Below, piece by piece: positions 33,439 through 47,616 of a DNA stretch of 64,000 nt (positions are counted from its first letter, which is position 1; the number at the start of each line of letters is the position of its first letter). This DNA is from Pyronema omphalodes (taxonomy: Eukaryota > Ascomycota > Pezizomycetes > Pezizales > Pyronemataceae). The notes beneath the pieces are model-generated. The model was not told the origin of the DNA and ran no database searches. It worked only from the letters and a program-made list of their open reading frames with translations. The stretch spans positions 124,001 through 188,000 of the forward strand of contig JAJJXM010000010.1 in NCBI GenBank assembly GCA_024516155.1. Reading direction: 5' to 3'. Position numbers and translations under genes: made by a program.

Positions 33439-34194
33439 TGGAAGCTTTCGGTGTGATTTGGGGTTGAAATTTGAGGGGGGGGGGGGGGGGGGGGGGGGCG
33501 GGGGGGAGGGGGGAGGGGGGGTGTAAATGGAATTCGTGGTACTTGAGGGAACAAAGAAAAAGGTATTAGGAGCTTTGAAAGAATGAAGTTCTCACTAAGT
33601 GAAGAGTTTAATGTTCAGAGGTGGTCCATTACATGTCGGGTCAAGGACCAAACCAGGAGAACCATGGCTCTCAAATTCTACCTACTCATAAACTTGATGA
33701 GGTTTCCCCCAGGTAACAATCCCCAGGCACTCGAGGACCTCGCCGATTTACTTCGTAGATATTCCCCTCGAAAAATCCTCCGTGGACATTCCTTTCATAC
33801 ATTCCATCCCTATCTATAGCAAATTATCCTCTCCAACATCGCCTCTCCAAGTCCCCCCCCCCCCCCCCCCCCCATCTCCTAAAACTCCCAAGAACTACGG
33901 AACTCAACAGACGATATACACTCTTATCCAACCCCTTCACCAGCCGATCGAGTTCCTCGAACTTTGGAAGCTCCTACCGAAGCTGAGAGCTCAAATCAAC
34001 CCGTTTTATAAAGTCCCCGCCGATTGTATTCATTACTAATTCTTCTCATGATTTATGATATATCTGAATTTTCTAGAACGATACCAACCACCATTTAAAT
34101 ATATAATAGTCAACATACCATGGAGCTTCAGTAGATAGTATCCATTGGTTATGTATATTTATGAAAATAAGGCTTGGTAATATATACAGTGCAC
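33439..34194. other. intergenic DNA with long G and C runs
   Basis: Holds a 24-nt G run (33475-33498, followed by more broken G runs to 33521) and a 21-nt C run (33853-33873). Two short plus-strand frames (ending 33819 and 34039) have protein-like composition but no family match. Confidence 0.45.
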
Positions 34195-34397
34195 TGGAGG
34201 ACTTCCCGTCGCTCTATAGCAACGGACGTGAGAGTCCATTTCACCACAAAAATATTTTTTCTATAGAACGCGAATAGAGCACTAGGATAGACAAGGGGGT
34301 CCCTACCCCCCTGTCTATTCAGATTTTCTATTGCTATCGAATAGGTGAAGTTGAGGTTGTTCTATCCACCCCTAATAGAGCGACGGGAAGTCCTCCA
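34195..34397. mobile_element. 203-bp MITE-like inverted-repeat element
   Basis: The ends are inverted repeats identical over 23 bp, beginning TGGAGGACTTCCCGTC at 34195 and, on the other strand, at 34397. Inside is a second palindrome, TAGACAAGGGGGT facing ACCCCCCTGTCTA (about 34288-34318). No coding capacity. No clear target duplication was found, so the outer limits are uncertain. A related half element starts at about 41600. Confidence 0.75.
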
Positions 34398-35294
34398 CTA
34401 ACCCCACAGGATACGGGCCACAGGCATAAATTTTTTTCATCACACGCCGATACTGTCTCCTTGCATTTATGGCGTGGATTCATGCATGGGTATGTATAAA
34501 TTCAACGCCGTATTTTATGGGGGTACTGGTAGGTAATGTTTATAATTTTGGAACAAAGACGCCCGATATATTTTCGGTGCAGTGCTTAGCGCTGTTTACG
34601 ACTATGAAAGCTGTTTATATATACCCCGTGAGCCTCGCGAGCGAAATTACAAGGTTTGGAAATTGGTGCACGTTCAGAGGTTGATATGGGAAAAGATGTC
34701 GGATGTAGACGGTTGACTTGGTTATGACCCGAACTGATGTGTGTTATATATTGGCCTTTGTATCACCTCGATTATGGTGTGGATTTCTGGAGGAATGTTA
34801 TATGGTGCACTTTCATGTGTGGCTTGCTAAGTTGCTGGTGAGGTTTAGTGTTTTTTTTTTTCAGTGGGTTGCTTTATGTAATTGAAATTTGGATTTGTGT
34901 GTGAATAGTGATAAGAGTCTGAATGGTTGCGATGGGATGTTGTAATAATGGGAGTGGTAGAACTTCTTTTGAGACAAAAGCTTTTTACTGCTGTTTAAAG
35001 ATTTTACAATAAACATTTCTGTTTATAACTTTGATACAAGCACAGATATCAAGTCTATATAAATACTGTTACTTCTTAAGGGAATTCTCTTTGATAGAGT
35101 CCTCCATCGCCGTTATCGCCGTCACTTCATAGCGTTCTTTACCTGCCACTGGCCAATATCGCTCCGCATTTACCCCCTTGGACTCTATCCTCTAAAACAT
35201 GATTTCCCCCTCCTTTACACTGTTGTTGTATAACTTGTATTCTACAGCATCTCTCACTACCTCCGTCGGCCATCCAAATCTCATTCTTCACCCT
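34398..35294. other. AT-rich intergenic DNA, no gene seen
   Basis: About 900 bp between the MITE-like element and a small gene. T runs, no recognisable exon or repeat. Confidence 0.45.
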
Positions 35295-35859
35295 CTACTT
35301 AGCCCCCTCCGTAGCACCCTCTGGCTTCACCTCCTTCACTCCCTGTTCCTCCGTCTTCTTCCCCTCAGGTTTAATCCCATTCTTAAACCCATCAATCAAC
35401 AATGCCGCTACACCTTTTTCTTTCGCCGGTTTCCCATCTTCTCCCTCTTTAGAATCTTTCCCATCCGACATTCCCATTTTCTTTTTAACAATCTTTGTGC
35501 TGTGGTATATTAGTCCATATCCCATTATAACGAAGGGGATCGGATCCTGAAAACCTTACAATTTATCCACCAACCCAATTTTCTTGGCATATACATAAGC
35601 TTTCTTGGCTGTTGAAGGTTTCTTTTTCTATATATATATAGCAGTTGCATAATATTAGCTACCGCTATTATACTATATTTGTTCACGGAAATAAAAGATA
35701 CTATGTGTAATATAAGAGAAGGAAATGGTTATGGGTAATGGGTAATGGGTAAATAAATACCGTTTCGGAATCTGGTTGTGCTGTGTAGCTTCCGTTGTGG
35801 CCGTGGAATTCTTCATGGGCTTCGGTATTGCCGTGGTGGGGTTCTTCGTGGGTGTCCAT
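35295..35859 (-). CDS. Small hypothetical protein with one hydrophobic segment, 127 aa
   Basis: Three exons, 35859-35761, 35627-35595 and 35546-35295, all phase 0; the second intron is 48 nt. The N-terminus is His/Glu-rich (MDTHEEPHHGNTEAHEEFHG), then a Lys patch (KKKPSTAKKAY), one short hydrophobic stretch (DPIPFVIMGYGLIYHSTKIV), and a charged Lys/Glu/Gly tail (KEGEDGKPAKEKGVAALLID). I do not recognise a family. A single membrane or amphipathic segment between charged tails is all that can be said. An alternative second-exon end near 35572 would give a stop, so I preferred the 48-nt intron. Confidence 0.45.
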
Positions 35860-38172
<2,313 letters not shown>

Positions 38173-38664
38173 CCCTCACCCTTCTTCTCAACTCCACTCT
38201 CACTGCTTCTACTAATAGTATTTCCCACGAATGTATCATATTATATACTATAGCATAATATAGGATAACAACAGAACCGCGCCTGAGGAAAGATAGCCTG
38301 ATGTTTAGAAGGTCTAGGATTAGTTTACCTGAGAGCTGTGGATATCTTTGATTTACGTATACAGAATATATAAAAGAATTTTCTGCACCGGTTCCTTCTT
38401 ACATATAGTGTGGACTTTGTGAACTTCACATACTTCATAAACTTCATAAACCCATCCTCTATCGATCATACAGTGTTCTCCATGGTAAGTCCAGTCCAGG
38501 CCGGGATCCGGGCGGAACTGGAATACAAACTTGTGGGCAGTCTGACACCTCGGACTGCGACCAATTGCGAAATTTGCCGTTGATGGCAGTCGGCCATAGT
38601 CCACAGTTGACTACGATGCAAAGAGCGAACACCGAGGAGAAAATTCCGGCGGGGTACACAGATA

Positions 38665-38900
38665 AGATTGGTGTTCTACAACAAAGACAATTGTAATTCC
38701 ATTATTTTGAGCCACTAACTGGTACCCCGTGTTATGATGTAGGAATGCTATGGGTTGCCTATGGAAGAGTTATAGTTGTTGCGGAAATTACAAATAACAA
38801 GACCGATGTTATACAATAAAAACAATTTAAATTCTCATTATTCGTACGTTACTAGTTAATATCCCGTATAATAATAATCATTAATGTGCTCTATGTGCTT
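38665..38900. repeat. two adjacent copies of a dispersed repeat
   Basis: Copies begin near 38665 and 38785. Shared text includes ACAATTTAAATT.TCATTATT (ACAATTGTAATTCCATTATT in the first copy) and a following TAATACCC/TGGTACCC block. A third copy lies near 41190-41290. Diverged, no coding content. Confidence 0.6.
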
Positions 38901-39830
38901 ACTTATTAAAAACGGCTATCCTCAAATATGCCATACGAACCTATAGGACATCAACCTTCCAGCTCCATCGGTCTGTTCTCTCTTTATATCATTAAACTTG
39001 AATAACAGGCACACCTATCAATATTCTTCGATATACCTCATTCAGAACATGTCCAGCTCCTCTTAAATTAAAGTTCCTACTATCACGAAGGATAACTGAG
39101 AACGGCAAAACCGAGCGAGATTGGATGATGCCTCTCCCGGTCTCAAGGGGAAGAAATCAGATACCAATTTGACTGGAGAGGGTGTATGACTGGGCAGAAT
39201 ATATTAGTAATAACAGGTAAAGAGAGGCGAGAAGATCCACGCAGAAAGTTTTGGCGTAGCGATAGGATGGTGTGTGGCTGAAGGTAGAGTAGGTAATGGC
39301 TGTACGTCGGAATTCCTGGGTAAGAAGTTGAAAAAGGGTCCGCTACTGTAGCGTTGTGGGGTATTTATGTCATATTGGATGCTCGACTTGGATATTGTAT
39401 TAGGGCTCTGGTGAGCTTCATAGAAGTCACTCTTAGATGATGGGAATTATCAACAAGATTACATTTCGTTTTACTCACATTTGAGTGACTTTAAGTCGTA
39501 TTGACTTAATAAACCTGTCAACACTCAATTCTTCCTACTGTTCAATCCGTTAACAGTATTAGGAAGATATCTTCACGTTACATGAATCAATCCAATGCAA
39601 AAAGGCACGCTCCTTCTCAACTTAGGATGAACAGTTCTGTTTTGAAAAGGACTGAAAAATTTCAATGAGAAATAATAATGCCAGTTGGGCTTTAACCAGA
39701 AAATCCGGGCTTCTCACAAATTCCCAACGCCGATGGGATACCCCTTAGGGTATATTGAAACCTAATGCCCTCAAGCAAATGTTTTTCTATCATATGGTAG
39801 TTAGGACCCACGTCAAACATCACCTCCAAA

Positions 39831-39975
39831 TCAGTGAAACCCTTTACTGACTTTCCGGGAAACTGCCTCCACAGCGGCATCTTCAGAGCGGTAACCCATC
39901 ATGGTTAGTGGTTGGCGTTCTCGGATCCCATGGATACACGTTTCAAGATTTCTTGGGTGGTGAAAAGCTAGTAGC
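39831..39975 (-). repeat. diverged third copy of the 40073-40618 repeat
   Basis: Minus-strand translation gives CIHGIRERQPLTMMGYRSED then AAVEAVSRKVSKGFH, clearly related to the peptide encoded by the tandem pair downstream (YLHGVWEDLPPNMKGYCSDD). The DNA is strongly diverged, so it is an older copy. Confidence 0.6.
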
Positions 39976-40072
39976 ATCGACAATGGTAGACGAGTGTAAA
40001 CTTTATCTTTCCAAATGTGATTTTTTATAGTTATAAACAACATAGAAGGAGATTTGAACCTTGAATCACGTT

Positions 40073-40618
40073 CCTAAACATGAATGATCATCAAGAGGGG
40101 ATAACATTCCTCAATATTCCTAGCTACTCAAGCGAAGTATCAAAGTCATATCGGATTATGGGCCCAGGTTGATTGCCACCGTCGAATCAGGGAGACTCTT
40201 TGCTAACTTTCCCACCATCTGCCTCCATATCGGCATCGTCAGAGCAGTAACCCTTCATGTTCGGTGGCAGATCTTCCCAAACGCCATGTAAATACGTTTT
40301 GATATTGCTTTAGTTGTAGAGTACAATATGAGTGGGGTTGTCTCCTAAACATGAAGGAATGATCATCAAGAGATAATAACATTCCCCAATACTACTAGCT
40401 ACTCAAGCGAAGTATCAAAGTCGTATCGTATTATGGGCCCAGGTTGATTGCCACCGTCGAATCAGGGAGACTCTTTGCTAACTTTCCCACCACTTGCCTC
40501 CATATCGGCATCGTCAGAGCAGTAACCCATCATGTTCGGTGGCAGATCTTCCCAAGCACCATATAAATACGTTTTAATATTGCTTCAGTTGTAGAATGAA
40601 ATATGAGTGGGGTTGTTC
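40073..40618. repeat. tandem duplication of a roughly 273-bp unit
   Basis: Two direct copies, about 40073-40346 and 40347-40618, roughly 90% identical. Each has CCTAAACATGAA near the left end, GGGCCCAGGTTGATTGCCAC in the middle and TATGAGTGGGGTTGT near the right end. On the minus strand both copies encode the same peptide (YLHGVWEDLPPNMKGYCSDD then a stop after KVSKESP), so the unit probably derives from a coding exon. Confidence 0.85.
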
Positions 40619-41189
40619 CCATGAGTTTTGTAATGTTTCGGGTTGTCTGTGGGTGATTGTTAGTATCATGATTTCAAATCGCAGAGAGAGATTAAAAACA
40701 ATCAAGTTGTCTATATCATAAAAGAAAGGAGATGGGTAATTACTGTTGGTGGTTGCTTAACGATAATAATCAGACACAGGCGCCAGATACCAGTAGTGGA
40801 GGAAAGGTGGAGCTTTGTATATCCGGGTGGAAAGAGAAGTTCTGACGATGGCCGAGTGGACGGTGTGCATATGGCTGGACCCCGGCTTAGCTTTCTTAGA
40901 ACCATACTCTTACCAAGGGAACCCTGTCACTATAATCGCTACCGGTAATCCTGTCCGACTCTTCTACTCCCTTCCCCATTTGCTTTTCTGTACTGCGCAT
41001 GCATGCATGTGGCCTAGCGCACCGCAATATCAACTGTTTCGGGATTTGGAATAGCATTATTCATACGAAACATCCGTACGCACAGTGCATATTCCAGTGT
41101 TTCCAATTGTCTTTTAGCCGGCCAGGTGGTACACCGTATCATGATGTGGGAAGCTCCTTTGTTGTTTATTGAAGATTTGTCATTGTATA

Positions 41190-41290
41190 AATCGCAAGAC
41201 CATTGTTCAACAACAATAACAATTTAAATTTTCATTATTTTGCAACTGCTACCTAATACTCCATATAACAATAATCATTAACGCGCACGA
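41190..41290. repeat. third copy of the dispersed repeat seen at 38665-38900
   Basis: CAAGACCATTGTTCAACAAC and AACAATTTAAATTTTCATTA align with the 38785 copy. The match extends left to about 41128 with weaker similarity. Confidence 0.55.
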
Positions 41291-41599
41291 AGTTTCTGTA
41301 TTCTCCTCTATGGGTCATGTATTACGGAAATGTTCGTGTTGGAGTAATAACGAAGAGATGTACAAACAAAGCAGGGTGTAGGTCTGTTATTACGCCGAAG
41401 CTATTAACATTCTAGGAAAAGCAAGTCAACTTCAAAGTTTAAGTTCCATCATCTCGATATCAATTCATAACTATGGATCCGAAAGTTTGGGTGGCACTGT
41501 AGCACTGTATAAGGGCACTGTATTGCGTATTGGCGGGTTTCTGAAGCTTAGATAGCCCAACTGGGTTAAGCTCTTATGGTTTTGGTTTTTGGTATATAT

Positions 41600-41635
41600 T
41601 GGAGGACTTCCCGTCTTGTTTACAAGGGAGTCCAA
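41600..41635. repeat. half MITE end related to 34195-34397
   Basis: TGGAGGACTTCCCGTC is identical to the inverted-repeat end of the MITE-like element. After that the two diverge but both reach GAGTCC. No matching second end is seen nearby. Confidence 0.6.
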
Positions 41636-41986
41636 ATTCTTTTGAAGAATGTTTTTTATTTTTATTTTTTCTGGAGTAAGCGAAGGGGGAAGGGGGATGC
41701 ATGGGTTCGAACACTGGGAAACTGGTAGATTGGAGTATAGATGAAGTAGCCATAATAGCAGGTTGGGGTGTGATTATGAGTTCGATGGGCTGAATCGGGC
41801 AGGATAACGGAAGCCTGGGTACATACAGGTAGATTATTGCTGAATTCCACCAATTTAAGATTATCTGATGATTGTAGTGTAAAAATCTCCCACATGCTAC
41901 CTACGCGTTTCCATAAAAACATCGCCATACCTGCCGGCAGAACAAGAGAAGAGGAGCAGTAAAAAGACCAAAAAGAGCAAAAGGAA

Positions 41987-42059
41987 AGCCCCACGCGGGG
42001 GTCGAACCCGCAACCTTCAGATTAAGAGTCTGACGCTCTACCGATTGAGCTAGCGAGGC
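41987..42059 (-). tRNA. tRNA-Lys (CUU)
   Basis: 73 nt without intron. Acceptor strands GCCTCGC/GTGGGGC pair with G-U wobbles. The D arm contains TAGCTCAATCGGTAGAGC (A box), the anticodon loop is CTCTTAA with anticodon CTT, and the T arm is GCGGGTTCGACCCCCGC. On the transcribed strand a TTTT run follows a few bases downstream. Confidence 0.96.
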
Positions 42060-42366
42060 TTTTCATATATGCCTTTGCCCTACTAACCCGTTATAGATTT
42101 TTAAACGTTTTCAGCTCATGCATTTCACAGTGTCATAGAGTATACAGTACAAAGTATAAAGTGTATCACACCATTCATTGATATTCATTATTCATTAACT
42201 ACATGACCGTCTGCCCTGTTCCCTCCGATAGCTGTTTTTCTTTCTTTTTACAATTTCGCAATATCAGCAGTTTTCGCATTTTCCGCATCAGCATCTCCTT
42301 TTTCTCAATTAACGACCGTTAGCCACCGCCACCAATGCTTCGACCGCACTACATAGGCAAAGTCGT

Positions 42367-43274
42367 CTAACCAAGGTGGAAACGGAACCAGTCAATAGCC
42401 TGCTCCAAAGCCTTCTCCTTAGCCCACTTCTCCCATTTGTTCTCCATGTCACCACGGACTGCGAATCCGTGGGAGACTCCGGAGTAGAGGTTGATCTGGT
42501 AGGTTGCTTTAATCTCGGCGAGTTTTGCCTCGGACTCGTGACGGAGCTCGGTGGTGAAAATAGAGTCGGTTTCTATGGGATTATATCGTTAGTAGGAGTT
42601 CAATTCCAGCGATTCCAGAAGCCAAAGGGAATGAGGAAAGAAAGCTGGAGAAGGAGCAGAATAAAATAATAACATACCGGCAGCAGCAATAGAAAGAGGA
42701 CCCTTAATAGCGGCCAACTCCTCAATCTCAACGAAAGAAGGATGAGCAGTAAAACCAACATCAATCTCCCCGGCCAAAAGCCTGGTCACATATTTCGCAC
42801 CATAACAGTAACCGACAGCAGCAATCTTGGAAGGCTTAAGCTCCTCCTTAATACCCTTCAAAACCTGCTCGACAATGGGGGCAGTGTGTTCAGGCATGTG
42901 GTTTACAATCCACTGCTGGAGGGTAAGGTCCTTGGGACGAACATCGTCCAACAACCATGGGTCTCCGTTGAAAAGATCGGGCATGATAACATGGTATCCG
43001 TGGGCTGCGAAGGTGTCGGCCATTAATTGCGCGTTGAGGAATTTGTGGCCGATGATGTCGGTGAGGAAGAAAAGGACCTTGGAGGAAGGAGAGCCGGAAA
43101 TGTAGGTATCAACTGTTTGTAAATACCGGGGATTAGAGGGGTTTCTCAAGGCTGCAGTTTGCAGTTACAAAGGAAGAAATGCTTACCGCCGGCGAAGGTC
43201 TCGAGGCGTCCCTTGGGGGTTCCAGAGTGGAGGTGGCCGTTACCACAGCACTCGCCAGGTCTCTTGGATGCCAT
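42367..43274 (-). CDS. Dienelactone hydrolase family protein, 242 aa
   Basis: Three exons: 43274-43187, 43112-42678 and 42572-42367, total 729 nt. The N-terminus MASKRPGECCGNGHLHSGTP is typical of fungal family members. The alpha/beta-hydrolase landmarks are the nucleophile elbow GYCYGAKYV with its Cys, TAHPSFVEIEEL, and the His-bearing SGVSHGFAVRGD near the C-terminus. The bacterial enzyme opens dienelactone in chlorocatechol breakdown; the substrate of fungal homologues is mostly unknown, so the name is a fold-level call. The DxE/D acid residue is not certain by eye. The protein has a CxC-like N-terminal segment but no signal peptide. Confidence 0.92.
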
Positions 43275-44735
43275 TTTTAGAGTTTTTGGGGGTGATGAGA
43301 AGCTGGGATAGAGGTGGTAGGTGGTTATCTAGGAGGAATTGAAAGAGCTCGTATTAGCTTCTCTATACGACCGGGAGGATGGCATCATGAGTTGCGTCGC
43401 GTTGGAGCTTTGACATATCATACGGGGAGTACGTAGGATAGGTAGGGTAGGGTATCTTACAATCGGTTGATGGGACGGGGAAAAGACAGACCGAGTGACG
43501 AGGAGGGGGATGGAGGTGGAGGTCCAGCAACGGAACTTTATACTTTCCGGTACAGTAGTAGTAGTAGTAGCTTAATGAAGCTTTGTAATTGCTCGCGCAA
43601 GGCACCATACATACGGCATTTTTTTAATTACCATACCGTACCATCCATCCATCCACGCTACTCGGTAAAGGCGGATCGGGGATCGCTAGAGAAGAAAAGA
43701 GAGTTCCTTACAGATTTTCCTTTTTAGTATTTATTATCCCTAGCATCCACATTATATCGGGGAAGCAACGGTATGGCATATGAATGGTTGGTCCAATTGG
43801 GGACCCCATAAGGCGAGGTGGGTGGATAATAATAATGGATTAAATTCCAAAGACCCCTCGGAGTTGGAGCGGAGCTCAGGGTGGGATTCCCGCCTTATCG
43901 ATTAACAGCGGGGTATGCGTCACTAGGTCATCAGCTAACGGTTATGAACCTTAGAATTTGCCTGTGGTTTCCGAATGTGTCCAAAGCTTGTGAAGCGGTA
44001 GGTAATCGCCGTATATCATATGTACCCATATGCTTGACAAATTCCATGTTTACGTGGGTGTCCCAACGAACCAGGAGACCAGAGGGAGGGAGGAGAAGGG
44101 TGTTGGTGGGGTAAAGGTATAAACTCCGGGGGACAACAGTATATCTCCGGAGATTATTTTAAAAATGTGGCATAACACATACCGTAATACAGTTCAACGG
44201 TTTTGTGTTGTACTTGTGCATGAATACATATTTATTATTGTTATGTAATGCATCGGTGATTCTGGAAGTGGTTCACGATCCGTAGCTACTCAACGTGCTT
44301 CTACGGCTTATGCCTCATGTCGTGCGCTTATGTGGCTTTTCCAGGTTTGGAAACTTTCCTCCCGTCGGGTTGGAAATGCATAAAAGCGATGACCAGAGTC
44401 CAGTAACAATCGGATACTCGGATTTGCGATGCGCAAAAGAGCAGTGGGTCCGCCTTATCGGAGAACTTGTGCGGAGTAGCAAACGGGCCGGTCACATGAT
44501 ATTAGTAGCTCGACAGAAGGGCGTCAACGGTCAAAGGCCGCAAGGACCGCCGAATGTCGCCATAGCTTCCGAATCCCGACTACATACCAAGCCAGTCTTA
44601 AGCACGCACCATAAAGCTTATTTTGACTAATAATACTCATGTAATTTATTGTGACATAATTACTGAAATGTGCTGCATAAAAAAAACCGAAAAAACATTA
44701 ATCCATCCTATCAATGATAATACATTATCTCATCA
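43275..44735. other. intergenic DNA, no gene seen
   Basis: Promoter of the hydrolase gene, then about 1.2 kb with open frames of unremarkable composition on both strands (longest 44295-44630) that match no family I know. The last 100 bp are probably the PRP6 3' UTR. Confidence 0.4.
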
Positions 44736-47616
44736 CTACTGGTCATCCAACTCCTTCGCAACCGCTTTCAGTATCTCCTCACTATTCTTGAACCTTGCCC
44801 TAGGATCCTTCGCTACCCTCTGCCATACCTCCCCATGTCTCGGCTCCGTAACCGTAAGTTTACTCAACACATCCTCTCGCTTCTCTTCGCTTCCGTGTTG
44901 CTGCAAAAATTTCCAGTACCATGCCCATGTATCACCGTAATCAGGATCTACCAAGATAGCTTTCTCAAACCATGAGAGTGCCTTTGGTAATTTTCTCTCT
45001 GCCCAGAAGTTGCGCGCTACAGCAACATACAACACAGCGTCGTTACCGACCTTCTCAATAGCTTCGACGAGACGTGGGCGACGGTGAGTACGGGCTTCGA
45101 GGTACCAGATACTTTCCGCCCAGAGAAGCCCAGAGTGAGGACACTCCTGGAGAGCCTTTGCCATGAGAGTTTTAGCCTGGGCCGTATTTCCAGCACGGCG
45201 CTCAATCCGTACGGACTCACACCACAACTCTGGTGATTTCGGGGCGGCCAGACGGGCACGATCCAAGACAGAACGAGCACGGACCAAAACACCAGCCTTT
45301 TCTTCCAGTCTGGCAAGGAGTAGCCATAAGGGGATTGATTTCGGACATGCTTTCGTTCCAGCGTTGTAAGCTTCTCTTGCGGGTGCGAGTTTGTTTTCGT
45401 TCTCATAGATCTGTCCCTTCATCATCCACAACTTATCCGCCTTGGGATACATTTGTAAACCCTCATTGACAAGTTCCAATGCCGCATCAGTGTTGCCTTG
45501 CTGTCTTTCAAATGCAACAGATTTTATCCATACTCGGTCTGTACCAGCTTCCTGTCTTGCCGTGGTAAGGAGTGTGCGTGCATTCTCGTGTTGTTGATTC
45601 TCGGCCTCCAACTTGACGGCGGCAAGCCAAATATCTTCGTTATTGGGGTTTTGTTTGAAGGCGTTTCCAAGGACAATACGAGCTGCGTCGACCTCTCCCG
45701 CCTGCCACTTTTCTTTGGCAAGCATCATCCAAAGGACTTCGGACTGGGGACAAGCTTCTACAGCCTTCTCCAACAAACTCCATAAAGCCTCCTTGGTTCC
45801 ATGGTTTTTCTCCAGCTCCGCCGCAGATCTCCAGATGTTTTTCTTATTGTAAAAGATCCGGAGTGCGTAAGCGTAGATTGCTCTAGCGGTTTCATACTTT
45901 CCTCTGGCGATACATGATTCGGCGTCATCCATCCAAATCTGTTTCCGGCCGTCGTCTTCTTCCAGACCCCAACCGAGGGTTTCTCTGATGATAGCATGAC
46001 AAGTCTCCGGGGCTCCCTCATCTTCGCACTTCTCGGCTTCTTTGATCCAATCCTCTCTTGAAGGCATGGCCTCCACACGAGCAAGGGCTTGCACGGCACG
46101 CTTCATAACGTTGATCTTGTTGGCATTTCCTTGCTGTTCCTGGAGACGAGCAGCGGCAAGCCAAATCTCATGACTGGTGGGGACTGCTTTTCGTGCTTTG
46201 TTGAGAACCGCCTGAGCATTTTCGGCGGTTTCCAAACGAGCCAAAGCAAGCCAGAGCTCGACAGAGAGGGGGATAAGCTCAACAGCTCTTGCGAGAAGAA
46301 TCTTAGCGTCATTTGGATCCGGTTCAAGTTTGACAGCTTCTTTCCATAGTACGACAGACTGGGGGATAATATCCAAAGCTTTTCTAATGACCTTCTTTTT
46401 TGCTCTTGGATCGGTTTCAAGTTTCATGGCTTCGACCCATAGGCGGACTGATTTTGGGTTGTGCTTGACCGCATTGGCGGCTATGATTTTGGCGTTGTCG
46501 GTTTCGTTTAAGCGCATAGCTTCTAGCCAGACATCTTCATTCTTTGGACAGTGTTCGCAACCACGCTGAATTACACTGCGAGCAGGCACCATTTTACCGG
46601 CAACTTCCTCGAGACGAGCAGCGGCAATCCATCCGGGACCGTGTTTAGGGTTGGTACGAATGACTGATTCCAACAATTCTCGAACTCGCTTAATGTCACC
46701 AACCTGCTCGGCTGACTGTGTTGTGCTTCTTGATAAGCTAGTAAGGTAACCCTTAGGATCGATATTTGTTGCGCCTGATGCGGAGTCACTAGAAGTGTGG
46801 GTTGCGTTGACGGTTCGGTCTAATCGTGCTTCGAGAACCTTGGTTTTGGCTTTTCCGATGTTGACAAAGTTCGTCATCGTTCCGTCGACCTGGTCTTGGT
46901 CGGAGGTTATTGCTGCTCCATCATCCTGCACGGAGGTCTCGAATTCGGTGCTGCCTGCGGCGCTGGCGAGGACAGAATCGGGAGTGGGGTAAAACTTTTG
47001 ACGCATGGCCTGGCGAGCACGACGGTTGCGACCTGTAAGATCTCCGACTTCGGGGAGGTTCGCCCATTCGTCGTCGGTAACAGTACTCAATGCGCGCTTG
47101 AGGTCGGCGAACTGTTGTTGAATCTTTGGGTTTTTTGCTTCGTATTCTTCACGTTCTTGTTTCTCTCGTAGTTCCCTGAAAAATCGTCGGTAAACTGTTC
47201 CTTGACTTGTGATAAACACCTGGGCATCTCTAGAACACAATGAGAGAGAATACATACCGTTGAGTTTTCCTTCGCTTTTCCATCTTTTCGTCTACTGTCT
47301 GATAGATTCGATCCGCCTCATCGTCGTCTTCGTCGTACGCGCCACCAGCAAATAATCCAACTTCATTTTCCGGATCCTGAAATCGTGGATCGTTTTCGTC
47401 ATCTTCGTCTTTTTTTTTGTCGGCTCCGTAGGCGGTGGGAGGAGCTAAACCTTGTTGCTCAGCTCTTCGCGCAAGAGCTGCTTTAATCGCTTCTTCAGAG
47501 GGTCCCTCTCTAGCCGGTCCAATATCTGATCGCGTTGTAAATCCTGTCGCTCCACGTCCAAGACCGGCAACATAGTTGGCGGGCGCCTCCTGCTCCAGAA
47601 AATTGCGTTTCGACAT
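44736..47616 (-). CDS. PRP6: Pre-mRNA splicing factor Prp6/Prp1 of the U4/U6.U5 tri-snRNP, 932 aa
   Basis: Two exons, 47616-47258 and 47175-44736. The N-terminal PRP1_N domain is clear: NYVAGLGRGATGFTTRSDIG, DENDPRFQDPENEVGLFAG and AYDEDDDEADRIYQTVDEKM. After the intron come ELREKQEREEYEAKNPKIQQ and a long series of about 15-20 half-a-TPR (HAT) repeats, each with W..AA..E and P.S..LW patterns (KAVPTSHEIWLAAARLQEQQ, KNPNNEDIWLAAVKLEAENQ). The protein scaffolds the tri-snRNP between Prp8 and Prp31 (family knowledge). The length matches the family. It is divergent from RPB6 with 281 bp between the start codons. Confidence 0.96.

Larger units (their letters stand above)
38173..41986. other. repeat-rich gene desert
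   Basis: 3.8 kb without a secure gene. It contains several decayed repeat families (listed separately), a possible small secreted-protein frame on the minus strand (38459-38659) and otherwise AT-rich DNA with broken frames. Confidence 0.5.

Noticed and set aside
33583..34039. Two short plus-strand frames after YME2
   Set aside because: Protein-like composition but no family match, and a 21-nt C run lies between them. I could not build a convincing spliced gene.
34195..34397. Tc1/mariner assignment for the MITE-like element
   Set aside because: A TA dinucleotide lies near each end but at unequal distances from the inverted repeats, so no superfamily is claimed.
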